A stretch of 64,000 bases of DNA. Origin: Blasia pusilla. Its lineage: Eukaryota > Marchantiophyta > Marchantiopsida > Blasiales. Shown here piece after piece: positions 37,477-49,945 of the stretch (positions within the stretch are counted from its first letter, which is position 1; each line of letters starts with the position of its first letter). A program made the translations under genes and the position numbers. Under the pieces are notes generated by a model, which saw only the letters and a program-made list of their open reading frames with translations, was not told the DNA's origin and did no database searches. The stretch is from positions 558,001 to 622,000 of the forward strand of contig CM114273.1 in assembly GCA_050084515.1 (NCBI GenBank), written 5' to 3'.

Positions 37477-37502
37477 TAGGGTTTGGATCAGATCTAGGGT
37501 TT
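37477..37502 (-). promoter_or_regulatory. two telo-boxes (AAACCCTA) upstream of uS8
   Basis: AAACCCTA lies on the minus strand at 37477-37484 and 37495-37502, about 105-130 bases upstream of the probable leader-intron donor. Telo-boxes are a known element of plant ribosomal-protein gene promoters and 5' leaders, where they support expression in dividing cells. They are not a telomere. Confidence 0.75.
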
Positions 37503-37509
37503 CCTTGAC

Positions 37510-40500
37510 GCACCCGCGATCCGTCGCGGGCGGTGCGCCAAGTTTGGGCGGGATGGCACTCTCCTTATTATAACCCAAATCTTCTTGGGATCACTTTTAC
37601 GCCCTTCTTATTAAGTGGAATTCTGCGTATAATGGGAACTAGTGCACTTTTTCTTCATTTTTTAAATATTTATAAAGTTTTTAAAATATTAAAATTTCAT
37701 TATTTAGAGTCCATGGTAACGTAGGAGGTGTGAGAGAGATCCGATTAAAAGGGTGTTGTGGTATCTCAATAAATTTGGGTCTTAAAATATGTATATAATA
37801 ATATGATTTTAGATTTTTTCTTGGAATTTTATTGTGCGGGCCATCTTTGGTAAGTTCTCAAATGGATATTATATTTCTTTTTTATAGTTCACATCTAACT
37901 TGAGAGATTTCCAATGGTGATTTTTACCTTGGTGTTATGATGTTCTTCTCTTCTTTTTTCCCTCCTCAACCCTAAGCGCCCTAGATTCTAACCACATCCT
38001 TCCCCATATCTCTCCACTCTTGCACATGACCACATCAAGATCTCCATACGAGCCTTGTCTTTACTAACCACCAAAAAAAATCATCCAACATGAATATATA
38101 TTCGACTATTGGGAGAAGTTGGCCTCGTATTGGCAATCAAACATTGGTCACGCCGGTGCATGTGATTGGTAATAGTGGTGGTGTGCATCGCGGCGCGGTG
38201 ACAACATTCTCTTTGGTTGTGTGAGAGGTTGGTGATCTATGGGACGAGATAGATATGATGAGGACCATGTTGTGCAAGTGACGTCAATCGGTGCGACATT
38301 ATATGAGGATCAAGGGCCAATGGTAGAGCCATGTGAGTCATTGCAGTGTAATGTGGAGTGTGAAGCCTTTCTCACTTGAATATTAAATGATACTAAGTTA
38401 AAAGAGAAAGTGAAAAGAAAGAATATAGATTTAGTTATTTGGTCGGTACTTAAATCACTTTTAGTAAAAAAAAATCTTCTCATAGTTTTCTCAAGCCTCC
38501 CGAGTATTAATTATTTTTTATTTTTTGAATAGGAGGGAGGCTTGAGGGAATCCTCCCTCCTATTTCCCAAGTCTCCCTTCTATTCTTTGTTTTTCCCCTT
38601 ATCTACAAGAAAGTTCTTTAACTAGATTGAAATAGTTTTAAATTTTCAACTTTAGTTGTGAGGGAAATCTACATGGTCATAATATATTGGAAAATAAGTG
38701 ATAATAGTAATAATTTTCCAGAATGATGAGAGGCAATAAGGTTCTATTTTTTTAGATTAAAATTTTCATGTTATATTTTTCATTATCATACATAGTTAAC
38801 CAAAATTGTATCTAAAAAACTATTCACGTTAGCTTCGTGGATGTTGAGCTCAAGGATTGCCACAAAGTCCACAACCTTCACATGGTAATTCTCTTCTTCT
38901 TTTTTGCGCTTGCCATAAGTATCCCACCATAAAATTTATAGTTTTGAAATATTCGGCTGTAAGTCTATGAGTGGAAGAGTTTTAATATCATCCTTCCATG
39001 ATCAAAAATAATTTATAAAAAATAGCCAATCTACGGTTTTTCCAATTTTTTGAAATTCACTCGGTCCTTTAATTGTCATTTTTCAATTTGATCCATCTAA
39101 CCCAATGCATCATACGAGCTCTAAATTACTAATGATATGGATACACATCTATACGCAGTTACAAGGCACCATATGGATGACCACCCTACTAGTGCTAATA
39201 GTGCAATTGTAACATATATGATAGATTCAAGTGTCTAGTAACAACATAGTTTACTTTGTCATCTCTCGTGACTTGTACAAGAGTATTTTCTGATGTGCGG
39301 AGGGAATTATTTTTTTTAAGATTAAAAATGGTGAATTATTCCTCCAAATGAAAATTATTACTTTGAGGGTTTGAAAACATGTAATATTGGTGGAAGGCTA
39401 ATTTTTTTCTCATTCTCATTTTCATTTGTTTCAATATTTTTACCCTCTAGCTTGTTAAAATTTAAGGTTAGTTAACGTATAAGCAAATCATGGGAATTTA
39501 TATATTTGTGAGAGCTTCCGGATAAGTATATCGATGGGTATGCACAGGCGTATTGTACCGAAGGAGGCTCGTTTTTTTCAGCGATACAAATATTGAATAG
39601 TAGATTACCACATCCTTCTTTTTTCTTTTATGGGGACTTTCAATATCCATTGGATTTCCAGTTCCAATCTTATGAACACAAATCGCGATGTGCCTATGTT
39701 TCATACATATGCACGGATTGTAGACACGGTAGCACTTCCAAGAATCGAGATCTGCGCTACCTTCACATCTCTTGATTCTTCCCACCCTTTCTGCACAATA
39801 GTCTAGGTTCCCGATTCTTCCTGACTCTGGTTGTACCGCTACTTGACTGCCTTATTGAATGTCGAATTGTTGTGTGGTCTCCATTCTCAACTTTCTCCAG
39901 GCTTCTAATTCTTGTTGCTACTTTCAATGCTTGCGATAATCTTGCTTTCATCATATGTTGTAACTTGGATACAACAACCTCTCTGTTATCGATGCCCTTG
40001 CATACATATTTCTTTGCTGCACAACAAAATTTTGGTTTTCTATGTTGCACAGTTGCACAAAAATCTTCATTCTTGCTCTCCCAATTGGGCCAATTCTCAT
40101 TGCCCTCGGGTCTTGACAATTGTCTTTGCTACACGATATTTTTAGGCAATGAGACTACCCTCTTGAGTCCATACTGATGATTTTATGGGCTAGTAGGCTG
40201 CAATGTGATGAGTTCTCCTTGAGCATCATCATTCACTGCATTGCTCTTGACAATGCTTGCACCCATACCCTTCATATTGTCTTTCCATGCTTGGCTTTTG
40301 TCATTGGATGTAGCTTTGTTGTTGTTATTCACCATAGCCTTGCTTCTATCATTGCCCATGTAGCCTTTTGTTGACACTAGCCTAAATATATTTCCTCACC
40401 GCCTTCTTAATGTGCAATTTTTATATTTAGTATCACATTTAGCAAGGGTACTCATTGTAGATTATAATTTTCATTTTTGCATTTGTCATGGCCAAATGCT

Positions 40501-40560
40501 AGAGAACAATGATTGAATTGCTATGCAAGGATGTTCCCAAGGAACGATCTAATATCATAG
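37510..40560. other. AT-rich spacer
   Basis: Non-coding in both strands as far as I can read. Frames at 39763-40119 (minus) and 39872-40177 (+) overlap each other and show no domain. The right part may include the decayed 5' end of the hAT-like element. Confidence 0.45.
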
Positions 40561-40599
40561 CTTTGTCTCTATCTTCTCATGAGAGAGAAGACCAAAGTA

Positions 40600-42760
40600 C
40601 ATTATGCAACAATACATCCATTTGTGAGAATCGTACAGCTTGGAAGGATGTGTGGTATACCATGTACGATTGGCCAAGCTTAATATAAAGAGTGGGAGGA
40701 TCCATTGTAATGTTTGTAGAAAAGGTAAAGGCAAGAGTGTATTCGCTAGTAATAGTGCTATCAACTCGAAGGTTTTGGCCTTCACAGATTGTGCAAAATC
40801 AAATGACCATATAAATCTTACTTGGGCAGCCACTACAGGTAAGAAATCTATGGGTAAGGCCATAGATACATCCTCGGATACATCCAACCGAGCATGTGAA
40901 ATTTTTATGCTAACTTTATTTATATCCGCATATTTTCTTGCAGAGGAGGCCATACCCTTTCCGAAATTTAAGGGACTTTGTAAGTTGTTGCTTTCTATGA
41001 ATGGATCTATCATGAGGGACATGTATCAAGACAAGAAAAAATGTAGTAAGATGTGTTTCTTTGTAAGCCAAGTTTTGATGAAGAGGGCTCTAGCTAGAGT
41101 TTAGGCATCTCCTTTCTTTTAAATTGTCGTCTAAGAATCTACTAATATCTCCATGATAGGACATATAATTGTGTTTGCAAAATTCATTGACGAGGATCAA
41201 GCCTAATGTTATTTTCTAGGGTTGCTTCATTGTGAATCTAAATGCTCTAATGCTATCACTAATATTTTGGTGGAGTTCATCAAAGATGAAAGACTAGAAC
41301 ATTCCAAAATTCCAAATGTTTGCATTTTTTTATACTGCCTCTTCAATGGTAGGGAGCCAGACTAGGGTTGCTTCAAAATTGAAGCAAAAGTTAAACCCGT
41401 ATCGCCTTTCAATGGATCGTGTAGCCCATAAAGTGAATCATGCAGCTTTGACAATTGCAAGAGCACATGATAAATATAAGGCAATTTTGATAGAAGCTGG
41501 TTTTGTTTTTAATGCCATAGCAAGGTATTTCAGAAGGTCTTACAGGAGGAAAGTCAACCTAGCATCACTTCAAGAAAAGTTGAATGGCTCTCAATGAGTT
41601 ATGAAGAGATATCATAAGATAAAATGGTTGTCCCATTGGCAAGTTGTATGTACTTTGCGTAATTCAATGGAGTATGTATTGACATATTTGAGGGATATCC
41701 CCCTGTTAAAAGATGATGGTTATGTCTCATATTTATACCAAAAAAATTAAGATAATTCCAAATGAACTATCAAATTACATTTTTCTGTAGATATATATTC
41801 TTTCTAGCGTTGCTAGTTTGAGTAAGATCTTCCAATACAAGTTTGTAGGTAATGGTACTATTGGTAACTTTGTTAGTTCTGAGATATCTTCTATTTTTGA
41901 GTCTCGTTATGTTTACTTTGTCATGGAAATTCAATATTTGAGTGTATCTACATGTTCGGAAGAAACAAGTTATCATATCCCATCTGATTTTGGGACCCGT
42001 GATGAATATCTGAAATGTTTAGAGTATGAAATTACGAGTAGTAAGTTTCATAGCATTGATATGTTGACAGATTACTCATGGAGGGATCTAAAAGGTGCTA
42101 TCTTATTTCATGCGATATATGCTAAAAGTGTATGTTTAGTTTTGCACAATCAATTTAGGGATAACAATATGATTGGTATAATCAAAAAAATTGAAACCTT
42201 TGCATATGGCCTACCGAAATTTTTGGTTAGATAGTTGGGGATGTAAGGACTTAAAGGACTTGAAAAACTTGTGTGGACATTTTAAATGCGAGTTACCATT
42301 GATGAGAAACTTGCAATTCTACTTCTGTCAAACAAGAATTTAAAACCTTCAAGCTAATGGGTACAATAGAGTGGAAAATTGAAATTTTAAGGATCTATGG
42401 AAAATGGTGAGTTGGAGCCTGACTTTACAATGTAAGTTTGCTAGTTTGGCATTTTTTTTGTCTTGGCTAATGTTGCAAGGGTGTAATGTGTTGGCACTGC
42501 CATGTGTGCAAGGGTTTTTCTCAATTCAAAACATGCTAAAGACCAAGTTTCATAATATACTAGCTAATAATCATCTAGATGTTGTTTTGAGGATTGCTAT
42601 AGCTAGAAGAACCATAGATGACTTTGATGATATCTTGGTTGACTTTGTGGTTTTATGGAAAACTTATGCCAATTTTGGACATGTGTATGATAATCCTGAT
42701 AGGTGCATGAATCCTCAGGCAGAAGAACAATTTAATGGCCCATCTCTTGACTAGTCAATT
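40600..42760 (+). pseudogene. hAT-superfamily transposase remnant (ZNF862/KIAA1586-like type)
   Basis: A decayed cut-and-paste transposase is spread over three frames. 40640-41104 holds a TTF-type zinc finger (RIHCNVCRKGKGKSVFAS, then CAKSNDHINLTWAAT) and AYFLAEEAIPFPKFKGLCKLL. 41150-41600 holds the start of the catalytic region (FIDEDQA, FLGLLHCESKCSNAI, STMVGSQT, NPYRLSMDRVAHKVNHAA); the catalytic Asp expected just before the STMVGS block is missing. 42404-42754 holds the C-terminal dimerisation segment (VLALPCVQGFFSIQNMLKTKFHN.LANNHLDVVLRIAI). Several stops and frameshifts separate them. Terminal inverted repeats and an 8-bp target duplication were not identified. Confidence 0.75.
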
Positions 42761-42862
42761 TGATGTGAGTTTGTTCTATATGACCTAGAGCCCCCTAGAA
42801 TACTTCGAAGCTTTGGGGTTCTAAGTATTTTAGAGGAGGATTAATTTTGATTGGACTTGCAT

Positions 42863-42930
42863 ACTTTTAATGGTGACAACCAACTTTTAATGGTGACAGC
42901 CTTTTAATTGGCTGTCACCATTAAAAGTTG
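42863..42930 (+). repeat. perfect 21-bp inverted repeat with 8-nt loop
   Basis: The arms are 42881-42901 and 42910-42930, each containing TTTTAATGGTGACAGCC or its complement, perfectly matched and separated by TTTTAATT. A partial direct copy of the left arm (CTTTTAATGGTGACAACC) precedes it at 42863-42880. It may be a foldback transposon end or an RNA hairpin. It lies about 120 bp beyond the hAT remnant. Confidence 0.9.
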
Positions 42931-43119
42931 CCCCAAAACCAACCTAGAACTTTAAAACACCAAAAAAAAGAAGGCAGATTTCAAATTTTAGATTTGAATT
43001 GACTATGCCAAATAATAAGATCTTTCTATTTTCCTAAAAAAATTACCAATTATGGTTTGCTACTTATCATGAAAATTTGTGGTAATTATCAACATACCAA
43101 TAATTAGATGGAAAAAAAT

Positions 43120-43240
43120 TCCTCATACCTCGGCTCTACTGCCTCATACCAAGAGGTTCAATAAAAAGAGGATAAGATCAAAAACTTCCACTCTTTGGGT
43201 GTACCCTTTCCCTATCCCAAACTCTCTCTATGATAACATG
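43120..43240 (+). repeat. decayed LTR-like fragment
   Basis: Similar to 5572-5690: CTCGGCTCTACTGCCTCATACCAAGAGGTTCAA and CCTATCCCAAACTCTCTC blocks (shown partly). It lies upstream of gypsy copy B and may be related to its LTR. The stretch 43240-45400 holds no recognisable gene. Confidence 0.4.
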
Positions 43241-45420
43241 TGCTTGATTCTTAATGTTTCTTTCATTGTTCATCTCACCCATCATATCCATAGGTAGAGA
43301 ACTTTCCTCCATTTTTTATTCACCTTTGAAGGCTTCACTTGTACAGTGGTAAGTACCATCCTTGAACCGATTTTCACATGTTGGTTCTTCCTCATATCCC
43401 TCTTCCTGGAAATCCTCCTTGACAACATTCTTACACATTTTTATCCATATTGGCTTGTGCAAAGCCTCAACTTCTTGTTGGTTCGTGCACATACTTTCAC
43501 ACAAGGGTTCATCACTCACTAGCCATCCAAGGTAGATTTGAAATCATCGAAAGTATTGAAGAGGTGTATAAATTCCATTCAATCAACCTCCCTTTGTATT
43601 TTCATGGCATCCCAAACTAATTCAAGTTAGGTGCTTGTGGATAATATTACAGCAAGCCTTAGGATTAAGTGGAGCAATAATCGCACTTTTTTGCCATAAG
43701 AGAAATTAGATGCCGTTCCCTATGCTCATATGTCTAAATTTACCAAATAATCATTCTACCAAAGAAATATGGAAGAAATAGGCACCACTACTTTGGAAAA
43801 AATCATTGGCCATCTTGCATGTTTATGGAAGGAAGTATTTGGCGCTTCAACGCAACATTACAAACCAAGTATTGATACCTTCTTTAAGTGTTAGGCCTTA
43901 CAAGCTTGGCTGACCCAAAAATGTAGACGCTTTCCACTTCTCAAACTCGGACTACGTGCTTGCAGTAATTACAAGCAGAATACAAGTCCACACGCTCTCT
44001 CCGTCCTTGTCTATGGTGAAGAATCGAAGATTTGGGATTCCTCCATGGGAAAACGGTGTTGATTCAAAGGTCCGAGTGGTTCATGGCAAAGTGTTGCATG
44101 ACATTCTCTTTGTCATGGTAGATGAGGCGTAGGGAAAGATAGTATCGAGGCCTTAGAGAGGTCTTGTACTTCCCTATTTTGAGAGGTCATATGTGACCTG
44201 TTCTTAGGAGGTGACCTACGAGTATAGGTCACCCTTCCCTTTATGAGGAGTGGCAACCTTGGAGAGGTTGACCTTCCCAGCCATGTATGGCTCCACTTGG
44301 ATCTATAGGGTTGTGGGTTAGTTGGTAATTGGTCTCATGAGGGGATCACATGTGTAGTTATTAAGGAGTTAGTATATGTGTACTACGGGTTGGTAGTGAC
44401 ATGCTAGGAGCGAGGTGAGCTAGTTGTGTGTACAGGTCATCCATGGAGGTGCCCACCGAGGGTATACTCGGATGAAGCTCATTTGGAGCTTATCTCCTTA
44501 GGATTATAGACCCGTGTTGGGATCCGTGATACAATGCAACTTGCATGTATTGAGCCTAGATTCTCTTTTGAAGAGTGGGCTAGGAGCGATCAATAAGAAA
44601 GATAATCCATATTTTGGGAGTCCTTGTGTACACTTTCTCTTACTATTACACCAATGTGTATCCGATTCATGAATATGGTTGTTTGGATGCAGCACGGTTG
44701 ATTGCAGATTTTATCAGAGTTTAAACTGCATATTCAACTTTATATCCTAAAGAGATGTACACTGCTTCTCAATAGGAGAGAAAGTGGGACTCAGTTTGTG
44801 GTGTAGAGTACAAGTGAGGTGCTGTGGGGTTTGCAGGAATTGCAAGGTAGTGTATCTTGACCGTGTGGGAGGATATGGGGCAGAAGAATTGCTGAAATCA
44901 AAGTCAGATGTTCAGAATTGAGAAATCTGTGCAATGCGATAGATTTGACAAGATTTGAAGAGGGGGAGGCATCTCAATCATGATGGAATTACTCCAGAGT
45001 GAAGCAATTGAGGATCAGATTGAAGGGACGGAGTTCCTAAGACAATTCTGGTAAGGAAATCAGTGTCAATCTTGACCTGATAGAGTGTGGGCAAGTCAAC
45101 AAGTGCAAGGGCGGTTTATCTATGATTTTGAGTGAGGTGTGCTTGATTATGGACCAAATCGGATGAGTGTTGGGCAGAAGAATAATTAAGCAAGAAGAAA
45201 ATGTAAATAAGGCATAATGATGTTCGATTGTGCAGTTGAGATTTGAATTCGCCGTTGGAATGCTCACAAAAAACTGAGTCCAACAATGAAAACGAGACCG
45301 GAAACGGAGCTCATTTGAGAAAGATTCCAAAAATATTCCCCACAACAACGTACATTCCTTGAGATGAGCGGATCACTGGTGTGGAAAGGGCGGGAGAGCG
45401 GCTGCTATGCTAGGCATCAA

Positions 45421-46101
45421 AACTTAAGTTTTGATAGCCCTTGTTTGGAAAGTGAGGAGGAGTGAGGAGGAGGAGAGCTCTTCGTTCAAATGGAACTGAA
45501 GTTTTGATACCCCTTGTTAGTGAACGTGGTTCTGGAAAGGAAGAAGCTACCACGTAGCTTTCCCTCAGCTAGAGGTGAGAAAGTTTGGATGCCGCTAGTG
45601 TGGAGGAGCTAGCGCCACTAGTTTGGAGCCATTACTGGAGCATAGCTAGGACTGCTAGCCATAGAGTTAGTAGAGTTGAGGGAGGCATGAGAACTTAAGT
45701 TATGATTCAGGAGAGCCCTCCCAAGAGGCAGTTCAGAGCAGAGCGGCGCAAAGGGAATTGAAACTGAAGTTCTGATTCAGCAGCAAGGGTCGAGTGATCT
45801 GAAGGGCGTAACACATCACGACGCGCCAAGGGTGACAAGGACTGCAAAAGGGATTTGGAACTGAAGTTCCAATTTGAGCACAGTTGAGTCAAGGCGCAGT
45901 TCAACTGCATGGTGGTCACTCGACAGCGTAGCAACGATTGGCACAACGGGAATGACAAGGAAGCAAGGAGGATTTGGAACTCAAGTTCAAATTCTATCTC
46001 ACTTTGAGAATAGTGGAGCGTCTCATCTATAGTTGACTACGGCGTGGCACAGTGCGGCGACGTAGGGAAGTGAAGTGAGGAGGCAATTGGAACTTCACTT
46101 C
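45421..46101 (+). repeat. series of seven spaced palindromic boxes
   Basis: Boxes of the form (GG)AACT[GTC][AC]AGTT(CC) or close variants occur at about 45421, 45492, 45691, 45771, 45857, 45977 and 46089. The best is GGAACTGAAGTTCC at 45857-45870. Several are followed by TTTGATA or CCAATT. Spacing is about 70-200 bp, with the last three near 115 bp. They lie just upstream of Gag of copy B, so they could belong to its 5' leader or to an older tandem array. Confidence 0.55.
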
Positions 46102-46883
46102 TAATTATGCTCTTCAGTTCCAATTCTGCTCTTCAATTGTGGAGGCTACGAGGCGAGAGACGTGTTGAAGGTGCGAGTGGACGTGAGAGGCGTTGAAGGC
46201 ACGAGGCGCCTACAAGGTAGCTTGTTGGTGGGCGTGAGGACTTGGCAAGCTAGTGCTGATCCAGTTCAACATAACTTCCACGAAAACCATCCCAGTTATA
46301 TTCCTCCAGAGTGCATTAATTGGAGAGTTCTTTTGTATGTTGTGTTACCAACACACCCACAAGGAAGTGATGACTAGCTGTTGCACATAGGGAAATTTAC
46401 TCACTTACCTTGATGCTTACGGAGATGTTTGAGGGTAATTTTTGGGTGACACACATTATTGTTAGTGCGTTGGTGAGTGCAAGGCACTACCGCGACTATT
46501 ATAGAGAACTTGGTGGGATAGATGTATACCACACTAGTGAGGAGTGACTTAGTTTGTGGGCTATTTTCCAAGTGTTGATCTCAAGTGAGATAAGTGGGGG
46601 CGTGTCCACAATTTGGGCATTGTCTAGTGCAAAGCTAGTGGCTCGGGAGTGAGTCATATTAGTTTGCAGGTTTTACCACGGAGCATCCATAGAGTATTAG
46701 GGAGCGTGGTAGTGGTAGAATTGGCGGGAGATTTACACGGAGTGGGGCTAGGTATCGAGGGTTTCCACACGAGGAACCACCTCAGCCGTCAGTTGTAGTT
46801 ACTTCAGAGGTGACATCAGTGGATTTTGAGTTACCGAGAGGCCATGGAGTGTCGCGAGTGTCGCCACACCGTTGTTGTGGGAC

Positions 46884-48110
46884 ATGGATGATCAAAATAC
46901 CTATGGGTCCACGAGAGGACCTCGACTGTTCTCAGGCATGGTGGGAACCATCGATTTAGATGATTTTATGGAGGATTTTGATAGTTGGTGTAATGCATAG
47001 AGGATGTGGAACCAACACATATTCGACCCCTTTTCGCATAGAAAGGACTTTTTCAACATTTGGAGGGCCCTCCCATGGATGATTATCATGAGTTTTGGAT
47101 TCTCCATGAGGCGGAGTCTCGGAGATCAAGGTGTGGAGACTATTTTTCTCTTTAGGATATGTGTCCCTCAGAGGGCGTGCGATGTATGATGTGGTGACTG
47201 CAGTTTCACCCACTAACCGCACGGAGGAGACAATTGGAGGATTTGTTGATCTGAGTCTTACAAGTGTCACCAGTTGCATATGACTCGCATTCAACCCATT
47301 GGTTGAGTTCTTCCGAGAGTTGGGGAGGAACTATCCGGGGGTGAGGACCGACAAGCTAAAATCGGTTCATGAGTTTCAGCGGAGAGCATAGGAGAGTCTT
47401 CGGAGAGGCCTATGCATGACTCCGATGGTTGATTACAGCAACTCAAGGTGTGACAGAGGCACAAGCGGTTCAGTTTTGGTATGCGATGCTAGACTGTGAG
47501 TTTTGGAAGAGAGTGCTGGATGCAACTCTCTTACATTTTGGTTTGCCTACTCTCAAGTCTGTATTTTTATTGGCGGAGCGTATTGAGCTCAACATACTTG
47601 AGGAGAGAGTTTTGAAGAGAGACGCGTCATCTTTGAGGGAGACGACACCAGTGACAATGTCTCCATTAGTGCCAGAGCGCACTCCTTGAGATAGAGTCAT
47701 GGGACCAAGGGCTACGGGAGGATATCGGGAGCCAGCACCACGGTCAGTTCAGTCATACGTTGGGTTCCAGGGCTCAGGTATTTCTTGTTGGACATGTGGA
47801 GGATAACATCGTCAACAAGATTGTAGGCAACAGAGTGGAGTGCAAGCAACACCTTCAATTGTTTATGAGGCGGCCCAGGGAGGCCACCCTTACCTCAGTG
47901 TGATCATTTCCAGAGATATGGGCACACATGTGAGAGATGTTTCGAGCTCCATCCTGAGCTGCACCTAGAGGGAGGTTGAGGACCTGGAGGTGACAGAGGA
48001 CAAGGTGTAGGAGGTCGAGGAAGTGGTGGAGGCAAGACCCCACCACCTGCCAGAGCGAGTGCAACACTTGCGTTAGAGGCTGCTTTGGCAAGGATTGCTT
48101 AGTTAGAGCA
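46884..48110 (+). pseudogene. Gag with zinc knuckles (copy B)
   Basis: The ATG at 46884 opens MDDQNTYGSTRGPRLFSG, then VGTIDLDDFMEDFDSWCNA and a TAG. After frameshifts follow FNPLVEFFRELGRNYPG, HEFQRRA.ESLR-like residues, QGVTEAQAVQFWYAMLDCEFWKRV and PTLKSVFLLAERIELN. The first knuckle at about 47786-47824 reads CWTCGG-stop-HRQQDC with the same CX2CX3HX4C spacing as copy A. The second reads CDHF..YGHTCERCFELHPEL. Gag is contiguous here, which proves that the segment inside Gag of copy A is an insertion. Confidence 0.75.
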
Positions 48111-48689
48111 ATGCCTTCAGGCTATGACGACCCAACAGGCATCTACATCAAGTGCAGGGGGCGCGTCAACTTCTGCATCTGCTCAGGCTTAGGATATGGC
48201 GGGAGATCTAGGAGGTATGGGGTTTTTGTGCAACATGGCACAAGTGGATGCAAATGCATTGGTTATGGGAGGCGAAGTGAGAGATTTTGAGCCACGAGGA
48301 TCCGATGTGGAGTTGGATCCCTAGGGGGAAGAAGTTGGCAGGCATGCTAGACTTCCCTAGTCTTTTACATTGTGAGAGGCTCTTCAGACCCCATCGATGG
48401 TCCCTACACAGCCTTTGAGGAGTGTTTTTGTCGCAAAAGTTGATGCAATTTGAGGAGCGAGTGAGGCGAGTACGTCTACCAGGCCTATGCAACATTCAAC
48501 ACGACCTAGCATTGGCATGTTACGAGAGATGGTGATGGCTTTGTGTAGTGTCCCATTATTTACGGACAGAGATGTGTTGACATGTGGAGGTTGACCATCT
48601 GATGTTTACCGGTTGGCGGTGACGCTCTGTGATAGTGATGAATTTGGTTCTTCTAGTGTTGAGAATTGCACATAAGATGTTGTAGATGT

Positions 48690-49200
48690 AACCTTGTAGC
48701 ATGTGCTCGGGACTAGGGCTACAGACAGTTGGCATGCAACAAGGGCTAGAGTGGCGGAGTTGCCACCTAGACCAGTGATAGAGCGTGCAGCCGTCTCACA
48801 AGGAGTTGTTATCTTGGACAACAGAGATGGAGTTTTCCAGTTGGTTGGTCCATCCGGAGTCATGTATGACCATAGAGAATGCTACTTGATTCAAGAGCAC
48901 AACCCTGACCCTTATGTTGGGGAAGGCGGCATGTGTAGCAATAGGATTGCGGAAGTGTAAGATCACTCTATATCCATTCCAGATTCAGACTTCACTGGGA
49001 GGCACATCCCCGACACAGTTCATGACTCGCGATGAGATTGCAGTGAGGATTTAACCCGATCATCCTACTAATAGTGCAATAGTGGAGACGTGAGTGGTTG
49101 TAACACCGATCGAGTCTTATGATGTTTTGGTAGGGACTATCGTATTGTATCCTGTAGGGTTCACACTTGACTTTTGGAAGGAGACAGCCTCCTATCGACC
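48690..49200 (+). pseudogene. aspartic protease region (copy B)
   Basis: DNA around 48889-48925 (GATTCAAGAGCACAACCC) corresponds to the DSGVQPLMLG active site of copy A but is frameshifted, with Arg replacing the active-site Gly. Downstream, SYDVLVGTIVLYPVGFTLD near 49110-49175 matches the family's protease end (YNILVGGAMLYSMGFSVD in copy A). The enzyme is inactive in this copy. Confidence 0.6.
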
Positions 49201-49945
49201 AGGTTGGCAGTCAGGTGAGGGACGAGCCAGTCAGCTACCGGTGCAGTATGCAGGGAGACTTGGTGGTTCACTTCGAGGGTCGACCATAACAGTTGCTGCT
49301 TATTGTGGCATATTATGTTGGCCTGGAGATTTATTGGAGGGGAACGCCGATGCACAGGATATTCTCGTAGAGGATAGTCCTGATGAGTGGCATGCGATGA
49401 CGAGTGTGGTTACATCTAGTTGCAACACTTCTTCAGCTTTGTGGAGGATGAGCATTGATTTGCATAGGAAAGCAGACGATCTCGTGAGGCAGGCGTGGCT
49501 CCAAGCCTATGCTCAAGAGCGAGACAGGACAGAGTTACAATGTGCTTTAAGAGTGGAGACGTTGACACCCTTGGACACCACACCAATTGTGTGGGTGTAT
49601 CCCGAGGAGGGTGTACGCATGCTAGATCTCTTTGGAGGGATTAGCTAGTATAGCTTTGGATGCATTGTTGCAAGTCGGAGTATAAGTACATCAGTACTCG
49701 TATGTGGAGAGAGATGAGACTGCATGTAGAGTTTCATTACATCATGTGTTGAGTCTAATCCAACAGTATCCTCAATTATTGCCAGTGTCTGTAATCAGGG
49801 GATATCAACATGTATTTCCAACAAACATTTCATTGTTGGGGGCGCCAGATCTTGACAGGGTTGGTTCAATATACTTGGTGATGGAAGGATGGCCATGTTA
49901 GGGTCATTCTCCGGCAAGTTGAGGTATTGGTTTGCAGTAATGGTC
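49176..49945 (+). pseudogene. linker and N-terminal half of C5 DNA methyltransferase (copy B)
   Basis: An open frame of 184 codons (49094-49648) runs from the protease end through the linker (PGDLLEGNADAQDILVEDS, LWRMSIDLHRKADDLVRQAW) into LDTTPIVW and motif I MLDLFGGIS (49619-49645). After a stop and frameshift come QYSYVERDE (motif II), VSLHHVLSLIQQYPQLLPVSV, NISLLGAPDLDRVGSIYLV and motif IV MEGWPC, with the catalytic Cys codon at 49893-49895. A TAG follows where copy A has CAG. The domain is cut at about 49945, before motif VI. Confidence 0.82.

Larger units (their letters stand above)
46884..49945 (+). mobile_element. Ty3/gypsy retrotransposon copy B with DNA methyltransferase (truncated)
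   Basis: This is a second, more diverged copy of the same family. It holds Gag (46884-48110), a protease region (about 48700-49200), the linker (49200-49590) and the first half of the DNA methyltransferase (49590-49945). Homology stops shortly after the catalytic motif; reverse transcriptase, RNase H and integrase are absent and AT-rich spacer follows. Shared order with copy A shows that the methyltransferase belongs to the element. Confidence 0.85.

Noticed and set aside
37477-37502. Interstitial telomeric repeat
   Set aside because: Only two AAACCCTA boxes, separated and placed upstream of a ribosomal-protein gene, which fits telo-box promoter elements.
40555-41022. 155-codon minus-strand frame over the hAT remnant
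   Set aside because: The plus strand carries the transposase zinc finger and conserved blocks; the minus frame has no domain.
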